64,000 nucleotides of DNA from Cyanobium usitatum str. Tous (GTDB taxonomy: Bacteria > Cyanobacteriota > Cyanobacteriia > PCC-6307 > Cyanobiaceae). The notes under the pieces are model-generated. The model saw only the letters and a list, made by a program, of their open reading frames with translations, was not told where the DNA came from and did no database searches. The DNA is taken from positions 1 to 64,000 of the forward strand of contig NZ_PXXO01000010.1 of assembly GCF_003011885.1 (NCBI RefSeq), written 5' to 3'. Made by a program: the position numbers and the translations under genes. This document shows, in pieces, positions 50,657 through 58,105 of the stretch; the first letter of the stretch is position 1; every line of letters starts with the position of its first letter.

Positions 50657-51040
50657 TCAGGCGTTGGGCTCGAGTCGCTGCTCCAGCTGCTCCAGTCGAG
50701 CAGCAATGCGGGCCAGACCCTGCTGCAGCTCCAAGGCGTCCTGGGGATCGGCTTGGTGTGCTCCCTCAGCCCCTACCTCGGTGGCCACATCGTGGACCTC
50801 CACCTTCATCACCGGGTTGCCCAGGCCGGGGCTGACCCGATCCAGGCCCTGGCGCAGCTGACTAGCGGCAGGCTCGCCCTCCTCCCGCAGACTGCCGAGG
50901 GGATCGGCCTCCTGGCCGTCAAAAGCTGCCATCACCTCGCGAGCCGCGCCCTTACGGGCCCGCTCCACCACCGCCAAACCCACGGGCAGGACGTCCTGCA
51001 TCAAGGTGAGCCGGAGAGCATCAAAGGGGTCGGTGGCCAT
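50657..51040 (-). CDS. Conserved hypothetical protein
   Basis: A 127-residue acidic, helical product (DALRLTLMQDVLPVGLAVVE, RARKGAAREVMAAFD) ending in a probable coiled coil (LELQQGLARIAARLEQLEQR). No membrane segment or catalytic motif is visible. It lies 2 bases before the PBP2 start, so is probably cotranscribed. The family is not recognised. Confidence 0.6.
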   Translation of the reverse strand: MATDPFDALRLTLMQDVLPVGLAVVERARKGAAREVMAAFDGQEADPLGSLREEGEPAASQLRQGLDRVSPGLGNPVMKVEVHDVATEVGAEGAHQADPQDALELQQGLARIAARLEQLEQRLEPNA

Positions 51041-51092
51041 GGCGGCGTTCCTGGCTCAGGAACCACAGTCTGACCTGCCTGCAGCCCGGTGC

Positions 51093-51722
51093 TCAGGGAG
51101 CCAGCCGCTGGATCCCTGGATCAAAAATCACCTGGCGGCAGTTCTGCTGGCTACCCCACCACCAACCCGCCGCCACGGCGATCACCAGCAGCGAGGCCAG
51201 CGGCACCAGGGCCTGGCGGGTGACGTCAAGGGCCAGCCATTCGCCCCAGGCCCGCAGGGTGCGCTCCCGGTCAAAGCGTCGCCGGGCCTTCTCTTCCTCC
51301 TGCTGGCGCCGGCGCAGGGAGCGGGTCACCCAGCGCTCAAATGATTTCTTCTTGGTGACCGCCATCTTGCGCTCAACCTCGAGCAGATGGCCAGCCGAGA
51401 GCTCAGGGTTGAAGGTGCTGATCAGCTCCAGGCTCTTGAGGAACATCTCCACGGCGCCATCTTTGGCGGCCCGCTCGCCCTCTTCAAGCAGCTCCCAGTC
51501 CACCTCGGGATAAAAGCGGAGCCGGTTGCTGGCGATCTGGTCTTCCATCAACTGGCCTGGCTCCCGCAGCCAGCGGTCCGTATTGGCATCAAAACGGCGC
51601 CAATACAGAAAGGGATTGAGATATATGGTTTTGCCGGCTAGGACGATGCTGTCCTGCTGCAGCCGTCGCTGCATGTCGGGATCGGGGGGTGTCGAGCTGG
51701 GGGGCGCGGAGGCGGCAGTCAC
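51093..51722 (-). CDS. Conserved hypothetical protein with C-terminal membrane helix
   Basis: The 209-residue product has a mostly helical soluble region (NPFLYWRRFDANTDRWLREP, FLKSLELISTFNPELSAGHL), a charged coiled stretch (SLRRRQQEEEKARRRFDRER) and one membrane helix near the C-terminus (ALVPLASLLVIAVAAGWWWG). The short tail after it would be extracytoplasmic or lumenal. Its function is unknown. It precedes the 127-residue protein and PBP2 on the same strand and is preceded by guaA. Confidence 0.65.
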   Translation of the reverse strand: MTAASAPPSSTPPDPDMQRRLQQDSIVLAGKTIYLNPFLYWRRFDANTDRWLREPGQLMEDQIASNRLRFYPEVDWELLEEGERAAKDGAVEMFLKSLELISTFNPELSAGHLLEVERKMAVTKKKSFERWVTRSLRRRQQEEEKARRRFDRERTLRAWGEWLALDVTRQALVPLASLLVIAVAAGWWWGSQQNCRQVIFDPGIQRLAP

Positions 51723-51783
51723 GACGTATGGGCTGGGAGCCGATGGTATCGAAGGTCGGCGTCCCGGGCTACTCCCGCAACAC

Positions 51784-53424
51784 CTACTCCCACTCGATGG
51801 TGCCAGGCGGTTTGCTGGTGATGTCGAGCACCACCCGGTTCACGCCCTTGACCTCATTGACGATGCGGTTGGAGATTTTCTCGAGTAGGTCGTAGGGAAG
51901 GCGAGACCAATCGGCCGTCATGCCGTCTTCCGAGGAGACGCAGCGCAGCACGATCGGGAAGGCATAGGTGCGTTTATCGCCCATCACCCCCACGCTGCGC
52001 ACCGGCAGCAGCACGGCAAAAGCCTGCCAGATCTCGTTGTATAGGCCTGCCTCCTTCACCTCCTCGCGCACAACCAGGTCGGCGTCACGAAGGATGTTGA
52101 GCTTCTCGCTGGTGACCTCACCGAGGATGCGAATCGCCAGACCAGGACCGGGGAAGGGGTGCCGGCCAACGATTTCCTGGGGCAGACCCAGGCTGCGGCC
52201 CACCTTGCGCACCTCGTCTTTAAACAAACGACGCAGGGGTTCCACCAGCTTGAACTGCAGATCCTTGGGCAGGCCACCAACGTTGTGGTGACTTTTGATC
52301 TTCACTGCCACCCGCTCACCGGTTTTGGGATCAATACCTGTGCCGGCGCTCTCGATCACATCGGGATAGAGGGTGCCCTGGGCCAGGTAGTCGAAGGGGC
52401 CGAGGCGCTTGCTTTCCTCTTCAAACACCCGGATAAATTCCGTGCCGATCAGCTTGCGCTTCTCCTCCGGGTCGGTGATGCCATCGAGCTTGCTGATGAA
52501 GCGCTCGCGGGCATTGATGTATTCCACGTTGATGTGGAAGCGCTTGTCGAAAAACTCCACCAGAAACTCAGGCTCGCCTTTGCGCATGAAGCCTTGATCG
52601 ATGAACATGCAGGTGAGCTGGTCGCCAATCGCCTTGTGCAGCAAAAAGGCGAGGGTGGAGGAATCAACGCCTCCCGAGAGAGCCAGCAAAACCCGCTTAT
52701 CGCCGACTTGGGCGCGCACATCAGCCACCGCTTCGTCAATGAAAGCTGCTGTGGTCCAATCGGCCTCACAACCACAAATGTGGTACACAAAATTGCGCAG
52801 CATTGCCATGCCGCCGGTGGAGTGGACCACCTCAGGATGAAACTGCACGCCGTATAAGCGCCGCTGGTGATCAGCGACGGCGGCCTCTGGGGTGTTGTCA
52901 GTGTGAGCCAGCCGCAAGAAGCCCTCGGGTAGCCGTTCCACCGAGTCGCCGTGGCTCATCCACATCGTCGAGCCGTCTTCGACGTTGGTGAGCAAATCGA
53001 TCGGGTCGTCAACGTGCAGCGGAGCCTTGCCGTATTCCGCCCGACCGGCGGCCACCACCGAGCCCCCCAGCTGCTGCACCATCAGCTGCATGCCGTAGCA
53101 AACGCCCAGCACCGGAATTCCCAGCTCCCAGATAGCCGGGTCACACACGGGAGCCCCCGGCTCATACACCGAACTGGGCCCGCCGCTGAGAATGATGCCC
53201 CGGGGGGCAATCGCCCGCAGCTCCTCGGCCGTGGTGGTGTAGCCCATTACCAGGGAGAAGACTTCGGTTTCCCTAACCCGCCTGGCGATCAGCTCCGAAT
53301 ACTGGGAGCCGAAATCAAGAATCACAATCGCCGGATAGCGCGTCGATTGGGAAGTGGCGTCAAGCTGGGGCACTGGGACGGTAGGGGAAGCGGCGGTAGG
53401 GGAAGCGGTGGAAGACATCGACAA
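51784..53424 (-). CDS. guaA: GMP synthase (glutamine-hydrolysing)
   Basis: Converts XMP to GMP using ATP and glutamine. The 546-residue protein has the class I glutamine amidotransferase domain with its Cys109 nucleophile ([15 protein letters not shown]) and the HPEVVHS His. The ATP-pyrophosphatase domain follows with the PP-loop [15 protein letters not shown]. The C-terminal dimerisation domain ends KPPGTIEWE, as expected. About 30 N-terminal residues before the fold are low-complexity (Ser/Thr/Pro). Confidence 0.98.
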   Translation of the reverse strand: MSMSSTASPTAASPTVPVPQLDATSQSTRYPAIVILDFGSQYSELIARRVRETEVFSLVMGYTTTAEELRAIAPRGIILSGGPSSVYEPGAPVCDPAIWELGIPVLGVCYGMQLMVQQLGGSVVAAGRAEYGKAPLHVDDPIDLLTNVEDGSTMWMSHGDSVERLPEGFLRLAHTDNTPEAAVADHQRRLYGVQFHPEVVHSTGGMAMLRNFVYHICGCEADWTTAAFIDEAVADVRAQVGDKRVLLALSGGVDSSTLAFLLHKAIGDQLTCMFIDQGFMRKGEPEFLVEFFDKRFHINVEYINARERFISKLDGITDPEEKRKLIGTEFIRVFEEESKRLGPFDYLAQGTLYPDVIESAGTGIDPKTGERVAVKIKSHHNVGGLPKDLQFKLVEPLRRLFKDEVRKVGRSLGLPQEIVGRHPFPGPGLAIRILGEVTSEKLNILRDADLVVREEVKEAGLYNEIWQAFAVLLPVRSVGVMGDKRTYAFPIVLRCVSSEDGMTADWSRLPYDLLEKISNRIVNEVKGVNRVVLDITSKPPGTIEWE

Positions 53425-53452
53425 CGCTGGGCCCTAGAGCATTCGAACCAGC

Positions 53453-54643
53453 CTAGGCGTCGCTCCGGGCAGGGCTGCGTAAAGCCGTGAGCAATTCCAA
53501 GCCAACCGGTCCCTGGCCGCAGATCTGGCGAGAGCGATCAAACAGCACGGCCCCCACCGCCATCGACTCCTGGCCATAGCGGGCCAGATAGCGCAGGCTG
53601 CGCTGCTCCACCGCCGCCGCAATGGCCTGACGCAGGCGCTCGGCTCGCGGCCCGTCCCGCTGGGCCAGTTCTCCCAGGGCCGCCTCCACGGTGGGGGCAT
53701 CGTGAAGAGCTTGCAAGGATTCACCCCCCAGCCCGGCCAAGGCCGCCAGGGCCGTGAGCACCTCGGCGCGGCCATCGGCTAGGTGGTGGTGGGTGTGGAA
53801 GATGCCGCCCGCCAGCTTGATCAATTTGCCCTGATAACCCAGCAGCAGCAGGCGGCGCACCCCGGCCTCGGCCGCCGCCACGAGCAGCGGTCCGAGCCAG
53901 TTGCCCGCCTTGAGCAACAGATCAGGTGGCAAACCCAGCCTGGGCGCCAGATCGAGCCCGTTCTCACCGATCACCAGCACCAGATCACCGCAGAAAGCAG
54001 GCGCTGCGGCGCGTTCGCGCAGAGCCGCAAGGGCCTGGACCAGCTGGTCGGGGCCCGCGCTGCGCTGCACCTCAGCCTGGGTGCCGATCAAGGCCAGGCC
54101 ATCCACCACCCCAAAAGCCGCATTGCTGGTGCGCTCAGCCAGACGCCTGCCCTCTGGAATCACCACCTGCAACTCCAAACGCCTTCCCGGCGGCACCAGG
54201 GGCCGCAGGTTGCACTCGAGCAGCTTTTCGGCATAGGCAGACACGCACGCCTCACCACTGGCCTGCAGCACCCCCACCCCCTCGCCGGCCCGCAACTCAA
54301 GCCACTTGCCTGGCCCCTCCAGCCAGCGCAATTGCACCCATAGCTGCAAGCCACGGGTGAGGTCGAGCACCTCCGGCCCCGGATCACAGCTGGCCATGGC
54401 CAGCACCCAGCCATCGGCCAAGGGCGCGGCCGCTAGCACCGGCACCCGGGCGGGCAGCTCGCCGGCTGCCGCAGCGTCGGGATGGAGCCAAAGGGGCTGG
54501 TGACGCTGCCAGGGCTGGCCAAGCAGGATCACCAGGGCCGCCCGGGCTGCGGCCGTAAGCCACACCGGCACGGTGTATCCGGCAGTGGCATCCGCCGAGG
54601 CAGCGTCGATTTGGTTCAGCTCAAGCAACGGGGGAAAGAGCAC
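53453..54643 (-). CDS. cbiD: Cobalt-precorrin-5B C1-methyltransferase CbiD
   Basis: Methylates C1 of the corrin ring in the cobalt-first (anaerobic-type) B12 route. The 396-residue protein has TSNAAFGVVDGLALIGTQAE, LVIGENGLDL and the diagnostic LIKLAGGIFHTHHHLADGRA. It starts with GTG at 54643. With cobH at 19.4 kb it indicates B12 or pseudo-B12 synthesis. Divergent from the aminotransferase gene, with the starts 57 bases apart. Confidence 0.92.
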   Translation of the reverse strand: MLFPPLLELNQIDAASADATAGYTVPVWLTAAARAALVILLGQPWQRHQPLWLHPDAAAAGELPARVPVLAAAPLADGWVLAMASCDPGPEVLDLTRGLQLWVQLRWLEGPGKWLELRAGEGVGVLQASGEACVSAYAEKLLECNLRPLVPPGRRLELQVVIPEGRRLAERTSNAAFGVVDGLALIGTQAEVQRSAGPDQLVQALAALRERAAAPAFCGDLVLVIGENGLDLAPRLGLPPDLLLKAGNWLGPLLVAAAEAGVRRLLLLGYQGKLIKLAGGIFHTHHHLADGRAEVLTALAALAGLGGESLQALHDAPTVEAALGELAQRDGPRAERLRQAIAAAVEQRSLRYLARYGQESMAVGAVLFDRSRQICGQGPVGLELLTALRSPARSDA

Positions 54644-54699
54644 TGTTTTTTATGGTGGTTGATTGTGCGGTCCGCCGCCGCCCGCCGTATCCCCTAACC

Positions 54700-55854
54700 A
54701 TGCAGGACAAACTCAGCCTGATGATCCCCGGCCCCACCCCGGTGCCGGAACGCGTCCTGCTTGCCATGGGTCGCCATCCGATCGGCCACCGCAGCGCTGA
54801 CTTTCAGAAAATCGTTAAGCGCACCACCCAACAGCTGCAGTGGCTGCATCAGACAAAGGGCGACGTGCTGGTGATCACGGGCAGCGGCACCGCTGCCATG
54901 GAGGCGGGAATTATCAACGTGCTGAGCAAGGGCAACACGGTGCTCTGCGGCGACAACGGCAAGTTTGGCGAGCGCTGGGTGAAGCTGGCTAGGGCTTATG
55001 GCCTGAATGTGCAGGTGATCCAGGCCGAATGGGGCCAGCCCCTGGACCCCGAGGCCTTCCGCGCCGCCCTGGAAGCCGACACTGCCAAAGCGATCAAGGC
55101 CGTGATCATCACCCACTCGGAAACCTCCACTGGGGTGATCAACGATCTGCAGACCATCGCCTCGCACGTCAAGGACCACGGCACCGCCCTCTGCATCGCC
55201 GACTGCGTCACCAGCCTGGGTGCCTGCAATGTGCCCATGGAGGACTGGGGCATCGACGTGATCGGCTCCGGCTCCCAGAAGGGCTACATGATGCCGCCGG
55301 GATTGGCTTTCGTGGCCATGAGCGACCGGGCCTGGGAAGCCTGCAAGCACTCCGATCTGCCGAAGTTTTATCTGGATCTGGCCAAATACCGCAAATCGGC
55401 CCATGCCGACAGCAACCCCTTCACCCCGGCCATCAACCTCTACTTCGCCCTCGAAGCAGCCCTGGAAATGATGCAGGCAGAGGGTCTTGAAAAGATCTTC
55501 GCCCGCCATGCCCGTCACCGGGCCGCGGCCCAAGCAGGTATGAAGGCGATTGGTCTGCCCCTCTATGCCGCGGAGGGCTGTGGCAGCCCGGCCATCACCG
55601 CCGTGGCGCCAGAAGGCATCGACGCCGAAGCGATGCGCAAAGCCGTGAAAGAAAAGTTCGACATCCTGCTGGCTGGCGGCCAGGATCACCTCAAGGGCAA
55701 GGTGTTCCGCATCGGCCACCTGGGCTTTGTTTGTGATCGCGATGTGCTCACAGCCGTAGCTGCAATCGAAGCAACCCTGCAGGATCTGGGCTTACACAAA
55801 GGCAGCGCCGGTGCTGGCGTAGCCGCCTGTGCAGCAGCCCTGGCCCAGGGCTGA
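54700..55854 (+). CDS. Class V aminotransferase, serine/alanine-glyoxylate type
   Basis: A 384-residue PLP enzyme. The pattern (LMIPGPTPVPERVLLAMGRH, VLVITGSGTAAMEAGIINVL, HSETSTGVINDLQTIA, and the PLP Lys in IGSGSQKGYMMPPGLA) matches alanine-glyoxylate or serine-glyoxylate aminotransferases. These may serve photorespiratory glyoxylate; the older 'soluble hydrogenase small subunit' name is used for the same family. The ATG at 54700 is chosen over one at 54652, whose 16 extra residues are unlike the family. A hairpin and a tRNA-Gly gene follow. Confidence 0.92.
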   Translation: MQDKLSLMIPGPTPVPERVLLAMGRHPIGHRSADFQKIVKRTTQQLQWLHQTKGDVLVITGSGTAAMEAGIINVLSKGNTVLCGDNGKFGERWVKLARAYGLNVQVIQAEWGQPLDPEAFRAALEADTAKAIKAVIITHSETSTGVINDLQTIASHVKDHGTALCIADCVTSLGACNVPMEDWGIDVIGSGSQKGYMMPPGLAFVAMSDRAWEACKHSDLPKFYLDLAKYRKSAHADSNPFTPAINLYFALEAALEMMQAEGLEKIFARHARHRAAAQAGMKAIGLPLYAAEGCGSPAITAVAPEGIDAEAMRKAVKEKFDILLAGGQDHLKGKVFRIGHLGFVCDRDVLTAVAAIEATLQDLGLHKGSAGAGVAACAAALAQG

Positions 55855-55864
55855 GCAAGCGTCC

Positions 55865-55894
55865 GGGGAGAGCAGGCTTTGCGCCGTTCTCCCC
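55865..55894 (+). terminator. Possible terminator hairpin after the aminotransferase gene
   Basis: ggggaga (55865-55871) and tctcccc (55888-55894) can pair as a 7-bp GC-rich stem around a 16-base loop. A short T/A-rich stretch (ctaatttaatttata) begins 13 bases later, just before the tRNA-Gly gene. It has no proper U-tract directly after the stem. The same T/A stretch could instead be the tRNA promoter's -10 region. Confidence 0.4.
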
Positions 55895-55924
55895 AAGACT
55901 CTGCTAATTTAATTTATACACCTT

Positions 55925-55996
55925 GCGGGTGTAATTCAGTGGTAGAATGTCAGCTTCCCAAGCTGAACGTCGCCGGTTCGAGTCCGGTCACCCGCT
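55925..55996 (+). tRNA. tRNA-Gly(CCC)
   Basis: A 72-base cloverleaf: acceptor GCGGGTG paired with CACCCGC, discriminator T, D-arm TAATTCAGTGGTAGAAT, anticodon stem TCAGC/GCTGA around TTCCCAA (anticodon CCC), and T-arm GTTCGAGTC. CCA is not encoded. The other glycine tRNA of this window reads GGC/GGU. Confidence 0.96.
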
Positions 55997-56080
55997 TTAT
56001 TCTCAGGTCATCAGATTGGGCAAGAGACGAATTTGCCTAGCAGGCGAATTAGCGAATTAGGCCAGCGGAATTAGCCTGAT

Positions 56081-56314
56081 TCAGCCCCGGGGCTTGATCA
56101 GCTGCAAAACCTGAGGGCCGGTGGCCGCCATCCGGCGCTCGCCATCCAAAGCCGCAATGATGAAGCGTGCGGCTTGGGGCAAATCTCCTTGCTCAGCGGC
56201 AAGGCGCGCCCGAGCCTCATCGGCCCGTATCGAAACAATGAATTGTTCGCGCGCGTCAGCCGAGGGTGCGGCCAACGAAGAAGTACGCGCAGGACTAGTA
56301 AAAATGGCAGTCAT
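56081..56314 (-). CDS. Small conserved hypothetical protein
   Basis: A 77-residue product starting MTAIFTSPARTSSLAAPSAD with a helical body (ARARLAAEQGDLPQAARFII AALDGER, read in two helices). No membrane segment. A longer frame to 56344 adds ten residues. It is the first of a run of small genes of unknown role between the tRNA and the SNF2 gene. I cannot name a family. Confidence 0.55.
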   Translation of the reverse strand: MTAIFTSPARTSSLAAPSADAREQFIVSIRADEARARLAAEQGDLPQAARFIIAALDGERRMAATGPQVLQLIKPRG

Positions 56315-56476
56315 CTCAACGGTATCTGAACGGGAATGGCCCATGCAAAATCGGCTTTAGCCATCCTGGAAAGGGTTGATATATCCCTTGCAAGATCAAA
56401 GCATCCATTTTGATCATACGCCAGGCTGAACATAGCCAGTGAAAACATCACCTAGCTCCCCCAGGCCCCCCGCGCT

Positions 56477-56734
56477 TCATGTTCCTGGCTCTTCCCGATT
56501 GCCACCCAACGCGGCAATTTGATCACGCAAAGACTGGGATCTCTGTTCGTCACCCCGGGTGAGGGCCACTGCCAGTGCAAACTCCAGCTTCTCCAACTGA
56601 TGCTCCCCCTCTCCTGAGGTAGGTGGGTAGCCGCTGCGGCCGGAAGGAGCCTGGTTGGTAACTGACGGGGCTAAGCCCGAGGCTTGCGAGCAGCGATTGG
56701 TGGAACCGTTTTGGGAGGGAGTGGGGTATGCCAT
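56477..56734 (-). CDS. Small conserved hypothetical protein
   Basis: An 85-residue product. The N-terminal 40 residues are low-complexity (Ser, Pro, Gly). The C-terminal part (QLEKLEFALAVALTRGDEQR then SQSLRDQIAALGGNREEPGT) forms two probable helices of the kind seen in small 'unknown' proteins of picocyanobacteria. There are no catalytic motifs. Confidence that it is a gene rests on the regular helical C-terminus. Confidence 0.5.
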   Translation of the reverse strand: MAYPTPSQNGSTNRCSQASGLAPSVTNQAPSGRSGYPPTSGEGEHQLEKLEFALAVALTRGDEQRSQSLRDQIAALGGNREEPGT

Positions 56735-56778
56735 AACTACTTTCTTCCCATTCTGACACCGCTGACCAGCCCCCGGGA

Positions 56779-57084
56779 TCAGGCCGCTGCCGCCATTTCA
56801 TCGTTTTGGTCGGTGAGCTCGTTTTGGTCGGTGAACCCATCTTGATGGGTGAGCTCGTTGTTGTCGGTGAGCTCGAGCAAGGCGCGACAGTCGACCAGCA
56901 GTCGTTCAACGTTGTCGAGACTGGTGATCTCCTGGGGATCATGCTCTCCCTGGCGATCAAGTTGCAGCTCCGTGGCTTCCAAACGCTGCTCCAGTCTCAC
57001 CAGCCGCTGGGAGAGGGCGTGCACGGTTTGGGCCAAATCTTCAGCATTACGGCTGATGCGGAAGGAAACCGACTCGTAAGCCAT
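56779..57084 (-). CDS. Small coiled-coil protein with hexapeptide repeats
   Basis: The 101-residue product begins MAYESVSFRISRNAEDLAQT and continues with a coiled coil (VHALSQRLVRLEQRLEATEL). The C-terminal part is a short low-complexity tail in which ELTDQN-like hexapeptides occur four times (ELTDNN, ELTHQD, GFTDQN, ELTDQN). An ATG at 57135 is in frame but adds 17 residues of a different kind, so I use 57084. Function unknown. Confidence 0.55.
   Translation of the reverse strand: MAYESVSFRISRNAEDLAQTVHALSQRLVRLEQRLEATELQLDRQGEHDPQEITSLDNVERLLVDCRALLELTDNNELTHQDGFTDQNELTDQNDEMAAAA
56801..56872. repeat. 18-base tandem repeat, four copies
   Basis: Units start at 56801, 56819, 56837 and 56855, each close to tcgttttggtcggtgagc; the third is the most diverged. 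On the minus strand the array encodes the ELTDQN-type hexapeptides at the C-terminus of the coiled-coil protein. The unit is a multiple of three, so copy-number change would keep the frame. Confidence 0.8.
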
Positions 57085-57222
57085 GGCAATCAGGGCATGG
57101 GAGCCGATCACAACACACAAACCAGCACCAGCCAAGGCCAGAGCTCTTCCCTGCCCCAGACTCGACTTAGGCCAAAGTGATCGATACGTTGGGCCCCGGT
57201 CTCCCCGTTGACGCCCCAGGCC

Positions 57223-57660
57223 ATGGCACTAAAAATGACTTTGAGGCAGATTCCCGGGCTACGCCGAGCCCTGCTGGTCCTGGTTGGCAGCGCTGCTGGA
57301 TTCGGCCTCGCCCTACCCGGCCAGGCCCAGACAGCTGAGGCCAATACCGCCGCCGCCAACGCCGGCTCAGGGGGCAAGGGGGCTCAGATCTATTGCTATA
57401 TGCGCAGCAGCGGCAACAGCCACCAGGTGAGCTGGGATGCCGCCTATGCGGTGATCAAACGCCAAAACGACAAACTGTTCAAGACCTCCCCGGAACACGC
57501 CGCGGTGATGATCACAGAAGCTGTGGTGCAGAACCCCAGCGTGTTTCCCGACTGCGGCCGCTACCTAGGTGACCTGTTCGCAAAACCCGAAGCCAAGCCA
57601 GAAGCCAGCACCAGCCCAGCGCCTAGTGGCACCTCCCGCAGTGAGCGGCTGGGTCAATAA
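57223..57660 (+). CDS. Small exported conserved hypothetical protein
   Basis: A 145-residue product with a signal peptide (RRALLVLVGSAAGFGLALPG then QAQ). The mature part has two Cys (IYCYMRSSGNS and PDCGRYLGDLF) that may form a disulfide, with a conserved-looking core (VSWDAAYAVIKRQNDKLFKT, SPEHAAVMITEAVVQNPSVF). ATGs at 57208, 57223 and 57235 are all possible. Its 3' end overlaps the lipoprotein frame that follows. The family is not named with confidence. Confidence 0.65.
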   Translation: MALKMTLRQIPGLRRALLVLVGSAAGFGLALPGQAQTAEANTAAANAGSGGKGAQIYCYMRSSGNSHQVSWDAAYAVIKRQNDKLFKTSPEHAAVMITEAVVQNPSVFPDCGRYLGDLFAKPEAKPEASTSPAPSGTSRSERLGQ

Positions 57661-58099
57661 GGCTCGCCAATATTTATGCCGAGCCGGATGCCGAAACGGA
57701 TGCCGAGCGGGGGGCAGCTTGGCCGCCCTGGCAGGGCTGCTGCTGCTTGCCGGTGGCTGCGCTGAAGAGCCCTTACCCCAGCGCCAGGTACGCAGCGACG
57801 ACTGCCTGCAAACCGTGCAGCTCGACCAGCTAACGGAACAGATCGGCCGCTGCGACGCCGTAGTGGCGGCATTTCCAACCAACCCAGGCCCTCTCAACGA
57901 TCGCTACCTGCTGCACAGCCTGGCGGGCAACGAGGCAGCAGCCTGCGCTGATATCAACCGGGCTGCAGCCCTTGCCCGCTCTAAACCACCAGCCAGCCTG
58001 GATCCCCAACTGCGCACCGATCTGAACCTGCGTCAACAGCTCTGCAGGGAAGGCGGTGGCAAAGGCATGGGCGCAAACCAAGACCGCCCCCAACCCTGA
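57569..58099 (+). CDS. Putative lipoprotein, probable frameshift at the N-terminus
   Basis: The mature part is a small Cys-containing protein (SDDCLQTVQLDQLTEQIGRC, NDRYLLHSLAGNEAAACADI). Ahead of it lies a lipobox segment SLAALAGLLLLAGGC. The only ATG in this frame (57569) puts 63 residues before the Cys, far too many for a signal peptide, and overlaps the previous gene. In the next frame an ATG at 57700 starts MPSGG; deleting one base of the GGGGGG run at 57709-57714 would join it to SLAALAGLLLLAGGC, a perfect lipoprotein signal. So this is either a sequencing or slippage indel or a start I do not recognise. Function unknown. Confidence 0.55.
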   Translation: MTCSQNPKPSQKPAPAQRLVAPPAVSGWVNKARQYLCRAGCRNGCRAGGSLAALAGLLLLAGGCAEEPLPQRQVRSDDCLQTVQLDQLTEQIGRCDAVVAAFPTNPGPLNDRYLLHSLAGNEAAACADINRAAALARSKPPASLDPQLRTDLNLRQQLCREGGGKGMGANQDRPQP

Positions 58100-58105
58100 G
58101 CAGCC

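Noticed and set aside
49566-50861. 431-codon open frame on the plus strand
   Set aside because: Antisense to PBP2 and the following unknown gene; no recognisable domain.
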